Shown here one piece after another: positions 35,405-45,865 of a stretch of 64,000 nt of DNA; the stretch's first letter is position 1; each line of letters opens with the position of its first letter. The translations under genes and the position numbers were made by a program. The stretch is from Notamacropus eugenii (taxonomy: Eukaryota; Chordata; Mammalia; Diprotodontia; Macropodidae). The DNA lies in contig NC_092876.1 in the NCBI RefSeq assembly GCF_028372415.1, positions 223,559,528-223,623,527 of the forward strand, written 5' to 3'. The notes under the pieces are model-generated. The model did no database searches. It was not told the DNA's origin and saw only the letters and a list, made by a program, of their open reading frames with translations.

Positions 35405-35652
35405 GGGGTAGCTAGGTTCCACAGAGGATAGAGCATCAGACCTAGAATCTGGAAGACCTGAGTTCAAATCTGACCTCGGGCACTAGCTGTATGACTCTTG
35501 GCAAATCACTTAAGCCTGTTGGCCTAGTTTCTTCACCTGTAAAATGAGCTAGAGAAGGAAATGGCAAACCATTCCACTGTCTTCTCAAAGAAAAATCACA
35601 AAAAGGAGTCACAAAGAGTAGGATATGACTGAAAATGACTGGAAAACAATGA
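35405..35652 (+). repeat. Mar-type marsupial SINE
   Basis: 'gggtagctaggttccacaga', 'aagacctgagttcaaatctg', 'ggcaaatcacttaagcctgt', 'tgagctagagaaggaaatgg', 'aaaccattccactgtcttct', 'aggatatgactgaaaatgac'. Near full length. Confidence 0.92.
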
Positions 35653-35694
35653 TACTTCCTGATAGGGATAAAGAAAAGGGCTTTACTGCCTCTA

Positions 35695-36665
35695 CTTCTC
35701 CTCTCATTCCTCAACCAATTGCATTATGGCTTCTGACCTCATCACTTGATAAAAGATGTTATCCCTTTACCAAGGATCTCTGGATTGGTAAATCTGATGG
35801 TCTTTTTTTTCAGTCTTCATCATTCTTGGTCTGTCTGCTTATTTTGATGCTGTTGACCACACTCTTCTCCTAAATACTCTATCCTCTCTGAGCTTTTGTG
35901 ACATTACTTTCTTCTGGTTCTCATCCTACCTATCTGACCAGTTCTTCTGTCTTCTTTTCTGGTTACTATCCATATTTTACTTCCTACCAGTGAGACCTTC
36001 CTGTCTTACAAACTTTACTATTTCTATCAAGGCACTACCATTTCCCTAGTCTCCAATGCTCATTATTATTCTCTACTCTTCATGCTCCCTCACACTATGT
36101 ATCCAATTGCCAAATGTTGCCATTTCTACTTCAACATCACTTCCATCAAACTCTTTCCCTGTACTCATATAGCTACCACATTAATTCGGACCCTTATCAC
36201 CTACACTGACCTCCTAGTGATCTTCCTGCCTTAAGTTTCTAAGCACACCAGTCTACTTTCCATATTACTGCCATAGTAATTTTCCTTAACTGCAGATTGG
36301 ACCTTGTCATTCCCCTACTCAATTAATGCTAGTGGCTCCCTATTTTTGCCTGTAGGATAAAATACAAACTCCTTTGTTTAGTTTTTTTAGCTTTGTTTAA
36401 CCTTGAACGTTCCCCCAACCCATCATGCCAGCCTTATTGGACTTTATTAGCCATTTTATATTCTACTCAAGTCAAACTGACCTTGTCTCTGTTCCTCCCA
36501 CATGATACTTCATCTCCTTTCCCAGTGCCTCTTAACTACCTCTAGAATCTCTCATTTACTTCAAGATGAAGCTCACGTCTATACTAATCCCTTCAACTGC
36601 CAGTGCTTTCCATCCAAAACTTGTATTTACTCTTTATATTTATTCTTGTGTTCCATGTTGGAATG
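35695..36665 (+). repeat. L2-type LINE, upstream part
   Basis: Long decayed coding-type L2 sequence: 'ttgatgctgttgaccacact', 'cttctggttctcatcctacc', 'gtggctccctatttttgcct', 'ataaaatacaaactcctttg', 'caagatgaagctcacgtcta'. It is cut at 36,665 by an inserted SINE and resumes at 37,191. Confidence 0.8.
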
Positions 36666-37190
36666 TTGTTATTGTTGCTTATTTCAAAGAGGGCCAATGA
36701 CATAAAGATATTGCGGTAAAATGGTCCTGATTTGCTTATCAATTGGATTTAAGTGAGGCAGAATTGCACAAAATCATCAACCACTCTTGCAGAGTCACTG
36801 AAGTCCAGTGGCAGGAAAAGAGTAATAACGACTGATAATGGCCTGGGATGCAGTGGATGAAGTTGACAGGGCCTGTGTCAGCCATTTTCATGGTTGTTGA
36901 ACATATTGTTCTCATCCCCCCATCCTACTGGGAAAAGCTTCACATGATTGGGGTAGACAACCTGCTAACTCACTGGTGAGTCTGAGGCCTGTCCGTAACC
37001 TTCTCCCTGGTTTAGCCATCTGCCAAAATGGTTTTATTAAGGTATGGCCATTCTACATACTATAGTTTCTTGGAGTCACAGGTGAGAGTTGGGTGACAGG
37101 TAGACACCAAAGCTGGATAAGGAACCCTGAAAAGGGCTCGGCAACCCCTCACACCAAAGGTACTGGTCTTCCTTGAATATCCCACGTACC
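36666..37190 (-). repeat. RTE-related SINE (about 525 bp) with perfect target duplication
   Basis: Begins with 'ttgttattgttgcttattt' (CAA-rich tail reversed), then 'attggatttaagtgaggcag', 'tgaagtccagtggcaggaaa', 'ggcctgggatgcagtggatg' and 'gtgagtctgaggcctgtccg'. It is bounded by the identical 13-mer ccatgttggaatg at 36,653-36,665 and 37,191-37,203. This is the longest copy of this family here and gives its full extent. It lies inside an L2. Confidence 0.92.
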
Positions 37191-37315
37191 CCATGTTGGA
37201 ATGTAAACTCTGTAGAGTAGGGATTGTTTTATTCATCATCTTTGTATCCTCAAGGCCTAACACAATTCTTGATACATAGTAAGCACCTAATAAATGATTG
37301 CTACTTGAATGCCTG
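37191..37315 (+). repeat. L2 LINE 3' end, resumed
   Basis: 'tggaatgtaaactctgtaga', 'gtagggattgttttattcat', 'catagtaagcacctaataaa'. The terminus of the L2 interrupted at 36,665. Confidence 0.9.
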
Positions 37316-37800
37316 AGAGGCAAGCTGTTGGACATACTATCTATAAGCCTAGTACCCAGGCAAGGGAGCGAGGGCAGTGAAAACAGCATCATAAAAGAGC
37401 AACTGAGGAAGTTTACCTCTTCCCAGTCCTGACGACTATCAGTCCTGACAACGTTAATCTAACTCTGAGCAACGCAAATTCAAGATAGAAACAAAAAATA
37501 GTGAGATGGAGGAGAGCAGGAAGCAGAGTGGAGAAGGAACAACTCTGGCAGAATAGGGAGGGGAAAATGTTGCTGCCCCTCCCACACTTTGGTATCCTCA
37601 GTATTCTTGGTATATATATTTTATACATAACTTGCATTTACTTACTTACAAACATGGACGTTTCCTGAGGGAAGGGACCCTTTCACTTGTTTCTTACTAC
37701 ATCATTCCACTCTGGGCTCTACTCCTGACTCTCTAGAATTCTTTCTCCACCGTGCCTCAGTAGCCTATTTATTCCGTAAGAACTCTCAGTCCCTGAAGGT
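37316..37800. other. Non-coding, no gene seen
   Basis: No recognised element. A possible L2-like phrase lies at 37,660-37,790. Confidence 0.35.
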
Positions 37801-37804
37801 CCTT

Positions 37805-37930
37805 CCCCACAACAAGCAGCAAGCATTTATTGGGTGGCTACTATTTTTCAGGAACTGTACTAAGCACTTTATCAATTTTATCTCACTTAATAATGCTTGG
37901 TGCTATGGTGCCAACATTAATACAACATCT
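37805..37930 (-). repeat. MIR-type or related old repeat fragment
   Basis: 'gcatttattgggtggctact', 'caggaactgtactaagcact', 'ttatctcacttaataatgct', in the order of a reversed MIR. Confidence 0.5.
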
Positions 37931-38024
37931 ATAGTATATGAAATACCACATGAATTACTTATAAAACAGCCAGTTTTGTCTTTTTAATGCCCATTTTCAG
38001 CCTGGCTCCTAACAAAGACAGTTG

Positions 38025-39775
38025 TGCTTCAAGAAGTCCAAAGACTCCAGTTAGTGGGTTAAATTTTCAATATTCAAGAAAAACTGCTGGGAAAAATGGA
38101 AAGCTATCTGGCAGGTAAAAGGTAAAAAAAAAACAAAAACCAAATACCTCACACCATATATATACCAAGATAAACTCCAAATGGATATATTACTTAGACA
38201 TAAAAGTGATATTATAAGCAAAAGAGAGGAGCAAAGAAGAAATTACCTTTCGGATCTATGGATACGGACAATTTCTTGGTGGAGCCCTTCACCATCCCCT
38301 CCCTGGGCAGTGCTGCTAAGAAACTGTGGGTACTGCCCTTTGACTATGAGACTGAGAAGAAGCCCCTCGTTTTCCCTGAGTTCAGCAATGCCAGAGTTAC
38401 GCTCTACCACTAAGACTTCGACCTGATCCATAGGCACCGCCAGTTTGGCCACCCCACAGGGGTGGACACCATCTTTAACAGTGGCCCAGCAGCAGCAGCT
38501 TGCCTCCACCATCCTAGAGAACAAGGAGCCCACCCTGCGCTCCTTCCTCCTCCTCATCTTCTCTCCGCCGGCTGTCCTCTCATGGCTGCTGCTCTCCCTG
38601 GTCACCATCATCTTCCACATCATCTACTATGATGCTCTCCTGAAGTATAGAGCTGGCCCAAGGTCTACCTCGACTCCAAGGCCGACGTAATCATCCAGGC
38701 CTGCACATCCAGCACATGGTGGTGACCTGGCTGGAGCAGCAGGTGCAGTGCTGGGCGTGGACTTCCAGTCCTCTGCCCCAGGCAGCCACCTGCCGATGTA
38801 CCCCACCTCCTATGCCAGCCTCTGTCTCTCCATCCTGTACAATTGTGTGCCTATGCGAGGGCCCCACCCCCTGGCCTTGTATATCCTCGGGTGCCCCCCC
38901 CACAACCCTCCTTTTGCCCAAAAAAAAAGTGAGCTCCCCCTCCAAAAAAAAAATGCTCTAAGTCACTAATAATAAGAGTAATAAAAAATAAAACATGCCT
39001 GCCAGACTGGCAAAGATGATAAAAGAGGAAAATGACAAAGGATTGAGGGAAAGCAAACATAGTAGTATGCTGCTGCTGGATTAGTGAATTTGTCCAGTCA
39101 TTCTGGAAAGCAATTTGGAACTATCCTCCCAAAATGCCCAAACGGGCCCACCTCTAGCACTACTTGGCCTATACTCCAAAGAAGAGAAAAAGGCTCTATG
39201 TACATAAAAGTATTTGTGACAACTCTTTACGTAGCAGCCAAAAATTGGAGCCTGAAGGCTGGTCCTACCGTCAGGGAATAGTTAAATAATTTAAAATATA
39301 TGAGTGTAATGGAAGATTATTGTGCAGCAAGAAATGTTGAAACGGACAGCACCAGAGGAAACTGGGAAGACCTCCATGCAATTATGCAAAGTAAAGTGAG
39401 AAGAATCAGGAGAACATTTTGTACAACTGTAACAACGCTATAGAGAAAAATAACTTTGCAAAATTTGGAACTCTCCTTTAGAACTCTCATGCAACAACAA
39501 ATTGGAAGTCATACAAAAAACCTGAAGACAAAACAGTAGACTTACCTCCTGCCAGAGAGATAATGGACTTAAACACAGAGAGAAACATGTATTTTTGAAT
39601 ATGGCCAATAAGGAGATTTATTTTGGTGTTATGTTTATAGTGAGGTTTTTATTTTTCATTTTGTTTTATCTGAGATTTTTGTTGTTCATTATTGGGGAGG
39701 AGGGCAATGGGAGGAACAGTTTACAAATGTACATAAAAACCAGTTTATCTTGAAAAATAAAAGTGATCAACAAAA
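38025..39775 (+). mobile_element. LINE-1 3' part with internal foreign replacement
   Basis: Left part 38,025-38,270: 'gaaaaactgctgggaaaaat', 'taccaagataaactccaaat', 'aaaagtgatattataagcaa'. Right part 38,943-39,775: 'atgctctaagtcactaataa', 'aatttggaactatcctccca', 'gcaaagtaaagtgagaagaa', 'cttgaaaaataaaagtgatc'. Aligned to the copy at 19.1-20.4 kb, the L1 segment matching roughly 19,330-19,605 is missing and a GC-rich block occupies its place. The remaining ORF2 pieces are dead. Confidence 0.85.
38271..38942 (+). pseudogene. GC-rich mRNA-derived-looking fragment inside LINE-1
   Basis: Markedly GC-rich against an AT-rich host, with coding-like codon patterns on the plus strand. A frame from about 38,258 reads '…AAKKLWVLPFDYETEKKPL' and 'FPEFSNARVTLYH', meets a stop at 38,411-38,413, and continues '…DFDLIHRHRQFGHPTGVD'. 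After a frameshift near 38,490 another frame gives 'LASTILENKEPTLRSF', then a strongly hydrophobic stretch 'LLLIFSPPAVLSWLLLSLV' and 'TIIFHIIYYDALLKY', which looks like a membrane segment. Further shifts follow (for example 'VYLDSKADVIIQ'). It looks like a decayed spliced copy of a membrane-protein message. I cannot name the parent gene. There are two A-runs, at 38,921-38,929 and 38,945-38,954, but no target duplication. Confidence 0.6.
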
Positions 39776-40242
39776 TATAAAAGTTAAGGACAAATTCTTA
39801 AAAAAAAAAAAGAGCAAGCGCCAGATTGAACCATTCACTGACCACTATAGTGATGGCAAGAGAAAACAAGAAAAGAATCCTCCCAACGTCTTGAAAATAA
39901 AAAAAATAAATAAAAAATAGACCAGGCTAGGGAGCTGGTTCTAACCTTTGGGGGAAAAGAGATCTTTATGGGAAAGTTATTTTTTAAAATTTAATTTAAC
40001 AAAAAATTATTTTAAAATACTCCTCTCCATTTTAGTGTGTTCTAAATAAAACAATCACTTTATGAAAAAGTCAATAACTTTTCTCCTAAAATTACCACAA
40101 ATAGGAGTAAATCTTCCCATGTTTTAGGATGGCAAGGTTAAAGGTTATATATCAGAGTGAGAAAAAAGGATTTCCATTTTGATTTTCTGATAATAAGTTT
40201 CTCCTCTCTCATATCTGTAGCTTTCTTGCTTGCTTCTATCCC
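39776..40242. other. Non-coding, no gene seen
   Basis: AT-rich flank with A-runs (39,801-39,812). No element recognised. Confidence 0.4.

Positions 40243-40297
<55 letters not shown>
40243..40297. repeat. (GATA)n microsatellite
   Basis: About 13-14 perfect GATA units. The minus-strand frame with YLSI repeats is its translation. Confidence 0.97.
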
Positions 40298-40892
40298 CTT
40301 CATTGTGTTTTGTTTCAGCTTCTTTCTTCCATAGTTAATGCCATTTTCTCTCTTTTCTTCTCCTCTTTGTGTCACTTATAGTCAAAACTATCTTCATCAA
40401 AGTACCACAGATCAAAAGAGAAATGAAACTTGTATTTTGGAAACTATAGTACAGAAAATAGTTAAGTAGATAAAAATGACTCAGAGAAGATACAGAGGAA
40501 GGTGATATAACATTGAAGAAAAAAATTCAGCAAATCAAACATAGAACTGAATCAACAAAGAAAGCATATGTTGAATATTTTGGAATAATGATTTTTTTTA
40601 AAGCAACCTTGAACAATTCATTTGATCTGATTAGAAATCAAAAACAATTTTGTTTCTGTTTTGGTCAACTGTTTATAACTTTTTGGTCATAGGTAAAATG
40701 TTCTACACTTTGAGTAAGAAAGACTTCAAACCCTATCTCTGACATTTAATAGCTGTATGAGCTCATTTTCCTAATTTGTTAAAAAAAAAATGTGTGGGAG
40801 GGGGGAGGGTTTGAAATTCTAAGCCTCAGTTTTTCCATCTATAACATGAGGTAATATCTGTAATCAGCTTCTTTTCTGGCTTTCATAAATTA
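40298..40892. other. Non-coding, no gene seen
   Basis: No gene. A faint MIR-like sentence ('aagacttcaaaccctatctc', 'gacatttaatagctgtatga') lies at 40,715-40,860. Confidence 0.4.
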
Positions 40893-41065
40893 GGAAGAAC
40901 ACTGGATTTGTAGTCAGAAAATCCTAAATTCAAATTTTCCACTGCCAATGACTGCTCATGGGACTTTATACAAGTCATTTAACATCTGGGGGCTCTGATT
41001 TCCTTGCATGCACAGAATGGGATTCAGTGATTCATAAGGTCATTTTAAAAGCCCTCAGTGTTGTA
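40893..41065 (+). repeat. MIR-type SINE fragment
   Basis: 'gaagaacactggatttgtag', 'tttatacaagtcatttaaca', 'tctgatttccttgcatgcac'. Confidence 0.7.
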
Positions 41066-41104
41066 ATCCTGCTATTTACTGTACATTACATATTCTGAGT
41101 TCCA

Positions 41105-41335
41105 GTTAAACTGAACCATTCAGGCACTAAGAGAGGGAGTTAGGAAGGTCTGAGTTCGAATCCTACCTCAGACACTGAAACTAGTTGTGTGATCTTGGGT
41201 AAATCATTTAATCTTGGTTCATCTCAGTTTCCTCAAATGGGAATAATAATAGCACCTACCTCCTACCATTTCTGCTTGGTACAATGTCTGGCGTATAGTG
41301 GTTCTATATAAATGCTACTTGTTATTGTTATTTTC
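41105..41335 (+). repeat. MIR-type SINE, nearly complete
   Basis: 'ggaaggtctgagttcgaatc', 'ctacctcagacactgaaact', 'gtgatcttgggtaaatcatt', 'aataataatagcacctacct', 'tggttctatataaatgctac', ending in a TTATTGTTATT tail. Confidence 0.9.
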
Positions 41336-41494
41336 CACATCTATTCCACACCCTATCCTCTCTTTTCTCATCTGCTCAGAAATGAATTCCTACTGACTCC
41401 ACTTGCTGAGATCTTTCTTCTCTCAAAATAAAAATGATTTCCCATATTTTACATGAATAATTTCCTGACCCTGTCCCTCCTCCTGGCTGAAACT

Positions 41495-41755
41495 GGTCAT
41501 TGTTCAGTTGTTTCAGTCATGTTTAACTCTTGGTTAACCCCATTTTGGGGTTTTCTTGGCAAATGGTTTACCATTTTCTTCTTCAGCTCACATTACAGAG
41601 GAGAAAACTGAGGCAAATGGAGTTAAGTGACATCTCCAGGATCACAGAGCTAGTAAGGCTGTGTGAGGCCAGATTTGAAGCCAAGATGATAAGTCTTCCT
41701 GCCTTCAGACTGGGCACTCTATCCACTAAGCAATCAGCAGCCTCTCTGCCCCTAG
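41495..41755 (-). repeat. Mar-type marsupial SINE
   Basis: Reverse orientation: 'gttcagttgtttcagtcatg', 'ccattttggggttttcttgg', 'cttcttcagctcacattaca', 'gagctagtaaggctgtgtga', 'gggcactctatccactaagc'. The 82-codon plus-strand frame across it is antisense SINE translation. Confidence 0.92.
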
Positions 41756-41864
41756 TGAAACTAATCCATTCTTCATAATTTTCTTTTACTTTTGTGCCTG
41801 AGTCCCTTCATTTGTACCTATTTCCCCCTATGTTATTTGGGCTATCTATTTTGTTCCATTGCTA

Positions 41865-42040
41865 ATAGAATGAGGCATTTAGAGATAGAAGGTCCCTAGA
41901 GGTCATCTGGTCCACTCTTCTCATAAGTCACCTATTTGTGTGTCTTCCAGTAGAGTGTAAGCTCTCTCAGAGTGGGGTCTGTGTTATATGTGGTTTTGTA
42001 TCCTTGGTGCCCAGCACACCTTGTGCATTTTGAGGAAGCA
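41865..42040 (+). repeat. Old MIR-associated phrase and L2 3' end
   Basis: 'gatagaaggtccctagaggt' with 'catctggtccactcttctc' precedes an L2 terminus: 'agtagagtgtaagctctctc', 'gtatccttggtgcccagcac'. Confidence 0.6.
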
Positions 42041-43388
42041 GAGAATGGTGTCTGAATCTGTGGTTTAGCTATATTGTTTCCCAGCACAGAAACCCCCTCC
42101 AAAAAGACCATAAAGTCATTTGTTACCTTGAGGGAATTGAGATGTTAGGTGACTTTCCCTTGGGGTGTATCAAAGACACAACTTGAATCCAAGCCTTCCT
42201 GATTGTAAAGTTGATCCTCTCTCATGGACTGCCTTTCACCTTTTATACAACAGGAGATTGAAAATGGTAGTTGGATTCAATTGAATAGAAGAATGTTTAC
42301 AACGAAGGTAAAATGATGTGAGTCCCTAATGTCTGTCATTGCCTTATAGCATGTCAGGCCTTTAGGGAGATGTATCAGCTGCATCAATGTACTAGCCTCA
42401 GCACAAATCACTAAATGTTATTGTGCTTGCCCGAGACAGTTAAGTTCTTCTCCTGAATGGCCAATTTATTAACAGAAAATGACTAGGATCTAAAGCATCA
42501 TAGAAACCAATATTTGCAAACCACTGAATATTTGGGGTGAAAAATGGTCTAGATTTATAAAAACTTATTACTGAACAAGGAGTTCAAGTTATAGACAATG
42601 ACTCTGAGTGGGAAACCAACAGTAATCGAAATAAGAGGAAGCTGGAGAAGGGAAAAAGGAAATAAGAGTGCATAGTGTATAGTCGGAAATTTGTAGGGCT
42701 TTTTAAATAATTATGTTTTTTTAGAGGGAGAATTTTTCTGTTAATCAAGAGTGAATGAAAACCAAGGGCTAAACAGAATGGGTTTTGTAGGCACCACTCT
42801 GTGTGAATCTTCCTTTTATGATTTCCAACCAACTCTTCTCCCCACTTATCAGTAGCAAACTGGATACCAAACTGCATATCATTTCCAGAAGCATCACTTC
42901 CAGGGGACAGTGCTTGCAGAATAGCTTCTGAATTTCAGGTTATTGATACTTAACCCCCTGACAGGTGATTTCAGTAGGGTCTTTGTCATTTAAATACATA
43001 GGGAAAGAAGAGGAGCCCAGGAACTGGTAGGATCTCAATGTTTTCCACCCCTCAGAAGCAACTTATTTTCCTTTTAATAATATACACAATTCTGTGTGTC
43101 TTGATACCTCCTCTCTACAATCCACATTCTTGTTGAAAATCAGAGTTCTTTCCTGATTATTCCTTGAACTGTTTAAGAGTGAGTAATCTCAGTCTTTAAC
43201 AGAGAGTAGTTTTAAATGTCAGAAAACAAAGGTTTTCTGGGTGAAAAGTTTTACTTCAGCTATCCAGTCAAGCGTTTACCTTGGTTACCAAATCCTGTAA
43301 GGACTTGAAATAGTGACATCCAGTCTGAATGAAATAAATTAGAAAAAAAAAATTTTTTTGAAGACTTCTAAATCATTCCAATGAAGGT
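42041..43388. other. Non-coding, no gene seen
   Basis: No gene and few recognised repeats (a MIR-like trace near 42,105-42,200). The 97-codon minus-strand frame at 42,584-42,877 has no known motif. Confidence 0.35.
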
Positions 43389-43390
43389 CT

Positions 43391-43463
43391 GTGTATATAT
43401 GTATGTATATACATATATATACATATATGTGTATATATATATATGTCTGTGAGTATATGTATA
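43391..43463. repeat. TA/TG-rich microsatellite
   Basis: 'gtatatatgtatgtatatac' type alternation. Short frames across it are artefacts. Confidence 0.92.
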
Positions 43464-43849
43464 TCTCTGCTTATGTGTGTGTAATGGTATCCTCATTTCC
43501 TGCATTTTCAAGGAGAAGAGTGAATGTATTATTAGTTTTGTGGTCTCATCCAGAGTCAAATGAAAGGGTGTAGGCTCATTTCTTGAGCCAAAAGTTCAGT
43601 TCAGATATCAAGCCGCCACATGCACTTGCCAGTTAGAACTTTGCAGACCACCTGACCTGAATAAACTGGAAATTGATTCTATAGATAGTAAATGGTAAAA
43701 CTGGAAATAAAACCTAGGGCTGAGATCTTATCACTTTGGGACCATGAGATCTCATAAATTAAGCATCATTGAGCCTGGTGTCTCCTTCCATAGCTGCTCT
43801 CCAGAGAAAATCTAAAAGCCAGGGCACTCTAGGATGAGTGGTGGATGAT

Positions 43850-44252
43850 TCAGTAGGTGGCACAATTTTCACTGAGTCAGTACTGAACTGATGCCCCAGA
43901 ATGGTATGAGGGGGCACTACGCTGCTGGAGGTGTCGTCTAATGGATGAGGGTAAAACCAAGGTCCTGACCACCAGCAGTTATTAAAAATCCCATGGCACT
44001 TTTCAAAAGAGTAAAGATGATGTTAAACCCTGTGTCCTGGCCAATTTCCAAATTGGGCAATTATATTCTGCCTACTTAAAATTTCCCTGTAATTTCAGTG
44101 GGATAATATATTCATTTTCTTCCCTGTGCTTTTGCTGTTTCCAGCTCAGAGGTGGATGCATTTCGATGGTGAAGGAAGTGATGAGACTTTGAAAAATGTC
44201 TTGCAAGCTCTGGGATCAGGGGATGAAAGGTGCAGTATCTATCTATCTATCA
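43850..44252 (+). repeat. Very old vertebrate-type SINE (V/Deu/LF-like), well preserved
   Basis: Contains a run of motifs I associate with a SINE family spread across vertebrates: 'gggggcactacgctgctgga' then 'ggtgtcgtctaatggatgag', 'gtaaaaccaaggtcctgacc', 'attaaaaatcccatggcact', 'ccctgtgtcctggccaattt', 'ttgggcaattatattctgcc', 'tttccctgtaatttcagtgg' and 'ctcagaggtggatgcatttc'. It ends near 'gggatgaaaggtgcagtat' and a short (TATC)n. The exact family name is uncertain. Preservation of so many motifs in an element of this age is notable. Confidence 0.65.
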
Positions 44253-45013
44253 GAAAAAGGTGCCATTTTAGTTTGCTTCCAGATTAAACCTCTCTCCTAT
44301 GATTAGGCTGTGTGTAAGAAAATTGCTAAATAAGTGTCTTTAAAAATAGCCTCGTCAGGTAGTCAAAGGTGCTCTGCTTGCAAAGGTTTCCAAGACAGAC
44401 ATTTTAATTCTATTAAGTTGTGACTAAGAAATGAGGCTTCTTCAGCAGTGAATATATTATGTAAATATTAACAATTTAAGCAGAAAATTACAGGCATTTA
44501 ATGGGAATAATTAAATCCTTTAACTTCTCCCTATTTAGGCCTAGTAAGACTACTCAAAAATAGAAGTTACCATTTTGGTTTTTCTTAACATGTTCAGGTC
44601 CTGTAGGTATTCTTTGAAGAGAAATCATAATTCAAGAGAATACATCATTCCTGGAGAACTTCTTTCCATTTAGTAATGGATTTTTTTTCTTAAAACAATG
44701 TTTATAAACAACAAATTTTTGTTGACCCACCTTGCCTTTGGGGAAAGCCTGTAGAAAACCCTTTTGTGACATCCAAATGGTAAGTGTTATGAGTACCTAC
44801 TGTCTGTCCATTATGCTTCCAGCTCATCAGAAAAAAGGGACAATAAGAATCTGATGTTTCTGACATCTCTATACTATTTGGATCTTCCTCTTCTGTCTCC
44901 TTTTAACTTTTAGAAGATTCATTACTAGAGAAATGTGTGATTATTTTTCCCCAAAAATGCATCTATTTCTTTAAATTAAAGAAGTTTGTTAGGAGTTGTT
45001 TTTGTGTTTGAAT
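44253..45013. other. Repeat-poor non-coding stretch
   Basis: No gene. A weak match to old LINE or DNA elements cannot be excluded, but nothing diagnostic is seen. Confidence 0.35.
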
Positions 45014-45041
45014 TTGTTGTTGTTGTTGTTGTGGCTGTTGT
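45014..45041. repeat. (TTG)n microsatellite
   Basis: Short TTG run with one GGC interruption. Confidence 0.9.
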
Positions 45042-45224
45042 TATTACAAAACTAAATCTGTTCATACAAAGTCAAATGATAATTTTGTTTCTATTTTACT
45101 TGTGCTAAAACCCTCAAAGGTGTCTGCTGCTAGTATTTTAATTAATTTTAATTGTATTACAAAAGACTTTTTTTATAACAACTTCCTTGAGTCATTCTGC
45201 TTAAAATATATATACATATATATT

Positions 45225-45865
45225 TAAATTCTCTCCTGTGCTTATTAATCACATTTAAAAGAAGAAAATGTTTGAAAGCACGAGAAAAAAATCTGCCAGC
45301 AGTTGGAGACTACTAAACACAATGGGGGAAGAACGTTATATTTGCTGAATAAAGAAATCACTTGAAAAGGAAATAGCATCTTTAGAATTTGAACTTGCCT
45401 TCAGCAGAAAATGTTGTAGTGTTTTTAGTCTCACTTTGACGACTAGAACAGACTTTGCTGAATACTGGGAAGAGTTCACTTTGTAATAGCAAAAGTAGTC
45501 ACTCACTCTGATCACTGTGTCTTTTTAGTATGCAGCCCAGAGGATTCAGAAAAAGATTACATTTACCATAATTAACATATATGTAAATGGAGATCATGGC
45601 TATGAATGATAAATTTTCATAGCAATTTAAACCTTGTACAAATTAATCAACCATACAGACACTTGATTAATGAAAGGCAATGTCACTTTAAAATGCAACA
45701 TGTTAATATATATTACTGTTATCGCTGATCAAAGAATCTTTAAACATAAACCAATTAGAACAAAGTTCAATCTACATTTTTTACCAATTTTAATTCCCAT
45801 GTAATTATAATGGTGATAAAAAAGGCATTTTATTCTGCTTTCGTATTTATTTACTAAAATCAGTC
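45225..45865. other. AT-rich repeat-free block, candidate conserved non-coding DNA
   Basis: No interspersed repeat recognised over about 640 bases. Rich in homeodomain-type cores (for example 'ccataattaacatatatgta', 'acaaattaatcaaccataca', 'cttgattaatgaaaggcaat', 'cccatgtaattataatggtg'). Suggestive composition only. Conservation cannot be judged from one sequence. Confidence 0.3.

Noticed and set aside
38243-38623. 126-codon minus-strand frame in the GC-rich block
   Set aside because: The plus strand gives far more protein-like segments with consistent codon pattern. The minus frame is its shadow and starts in L1 sequence.
40243-40297. Regularly spaced repeats resembling a CRISPR array
   Set aside because: These are plain GATA units with no spacers, in a vertebrate genome.
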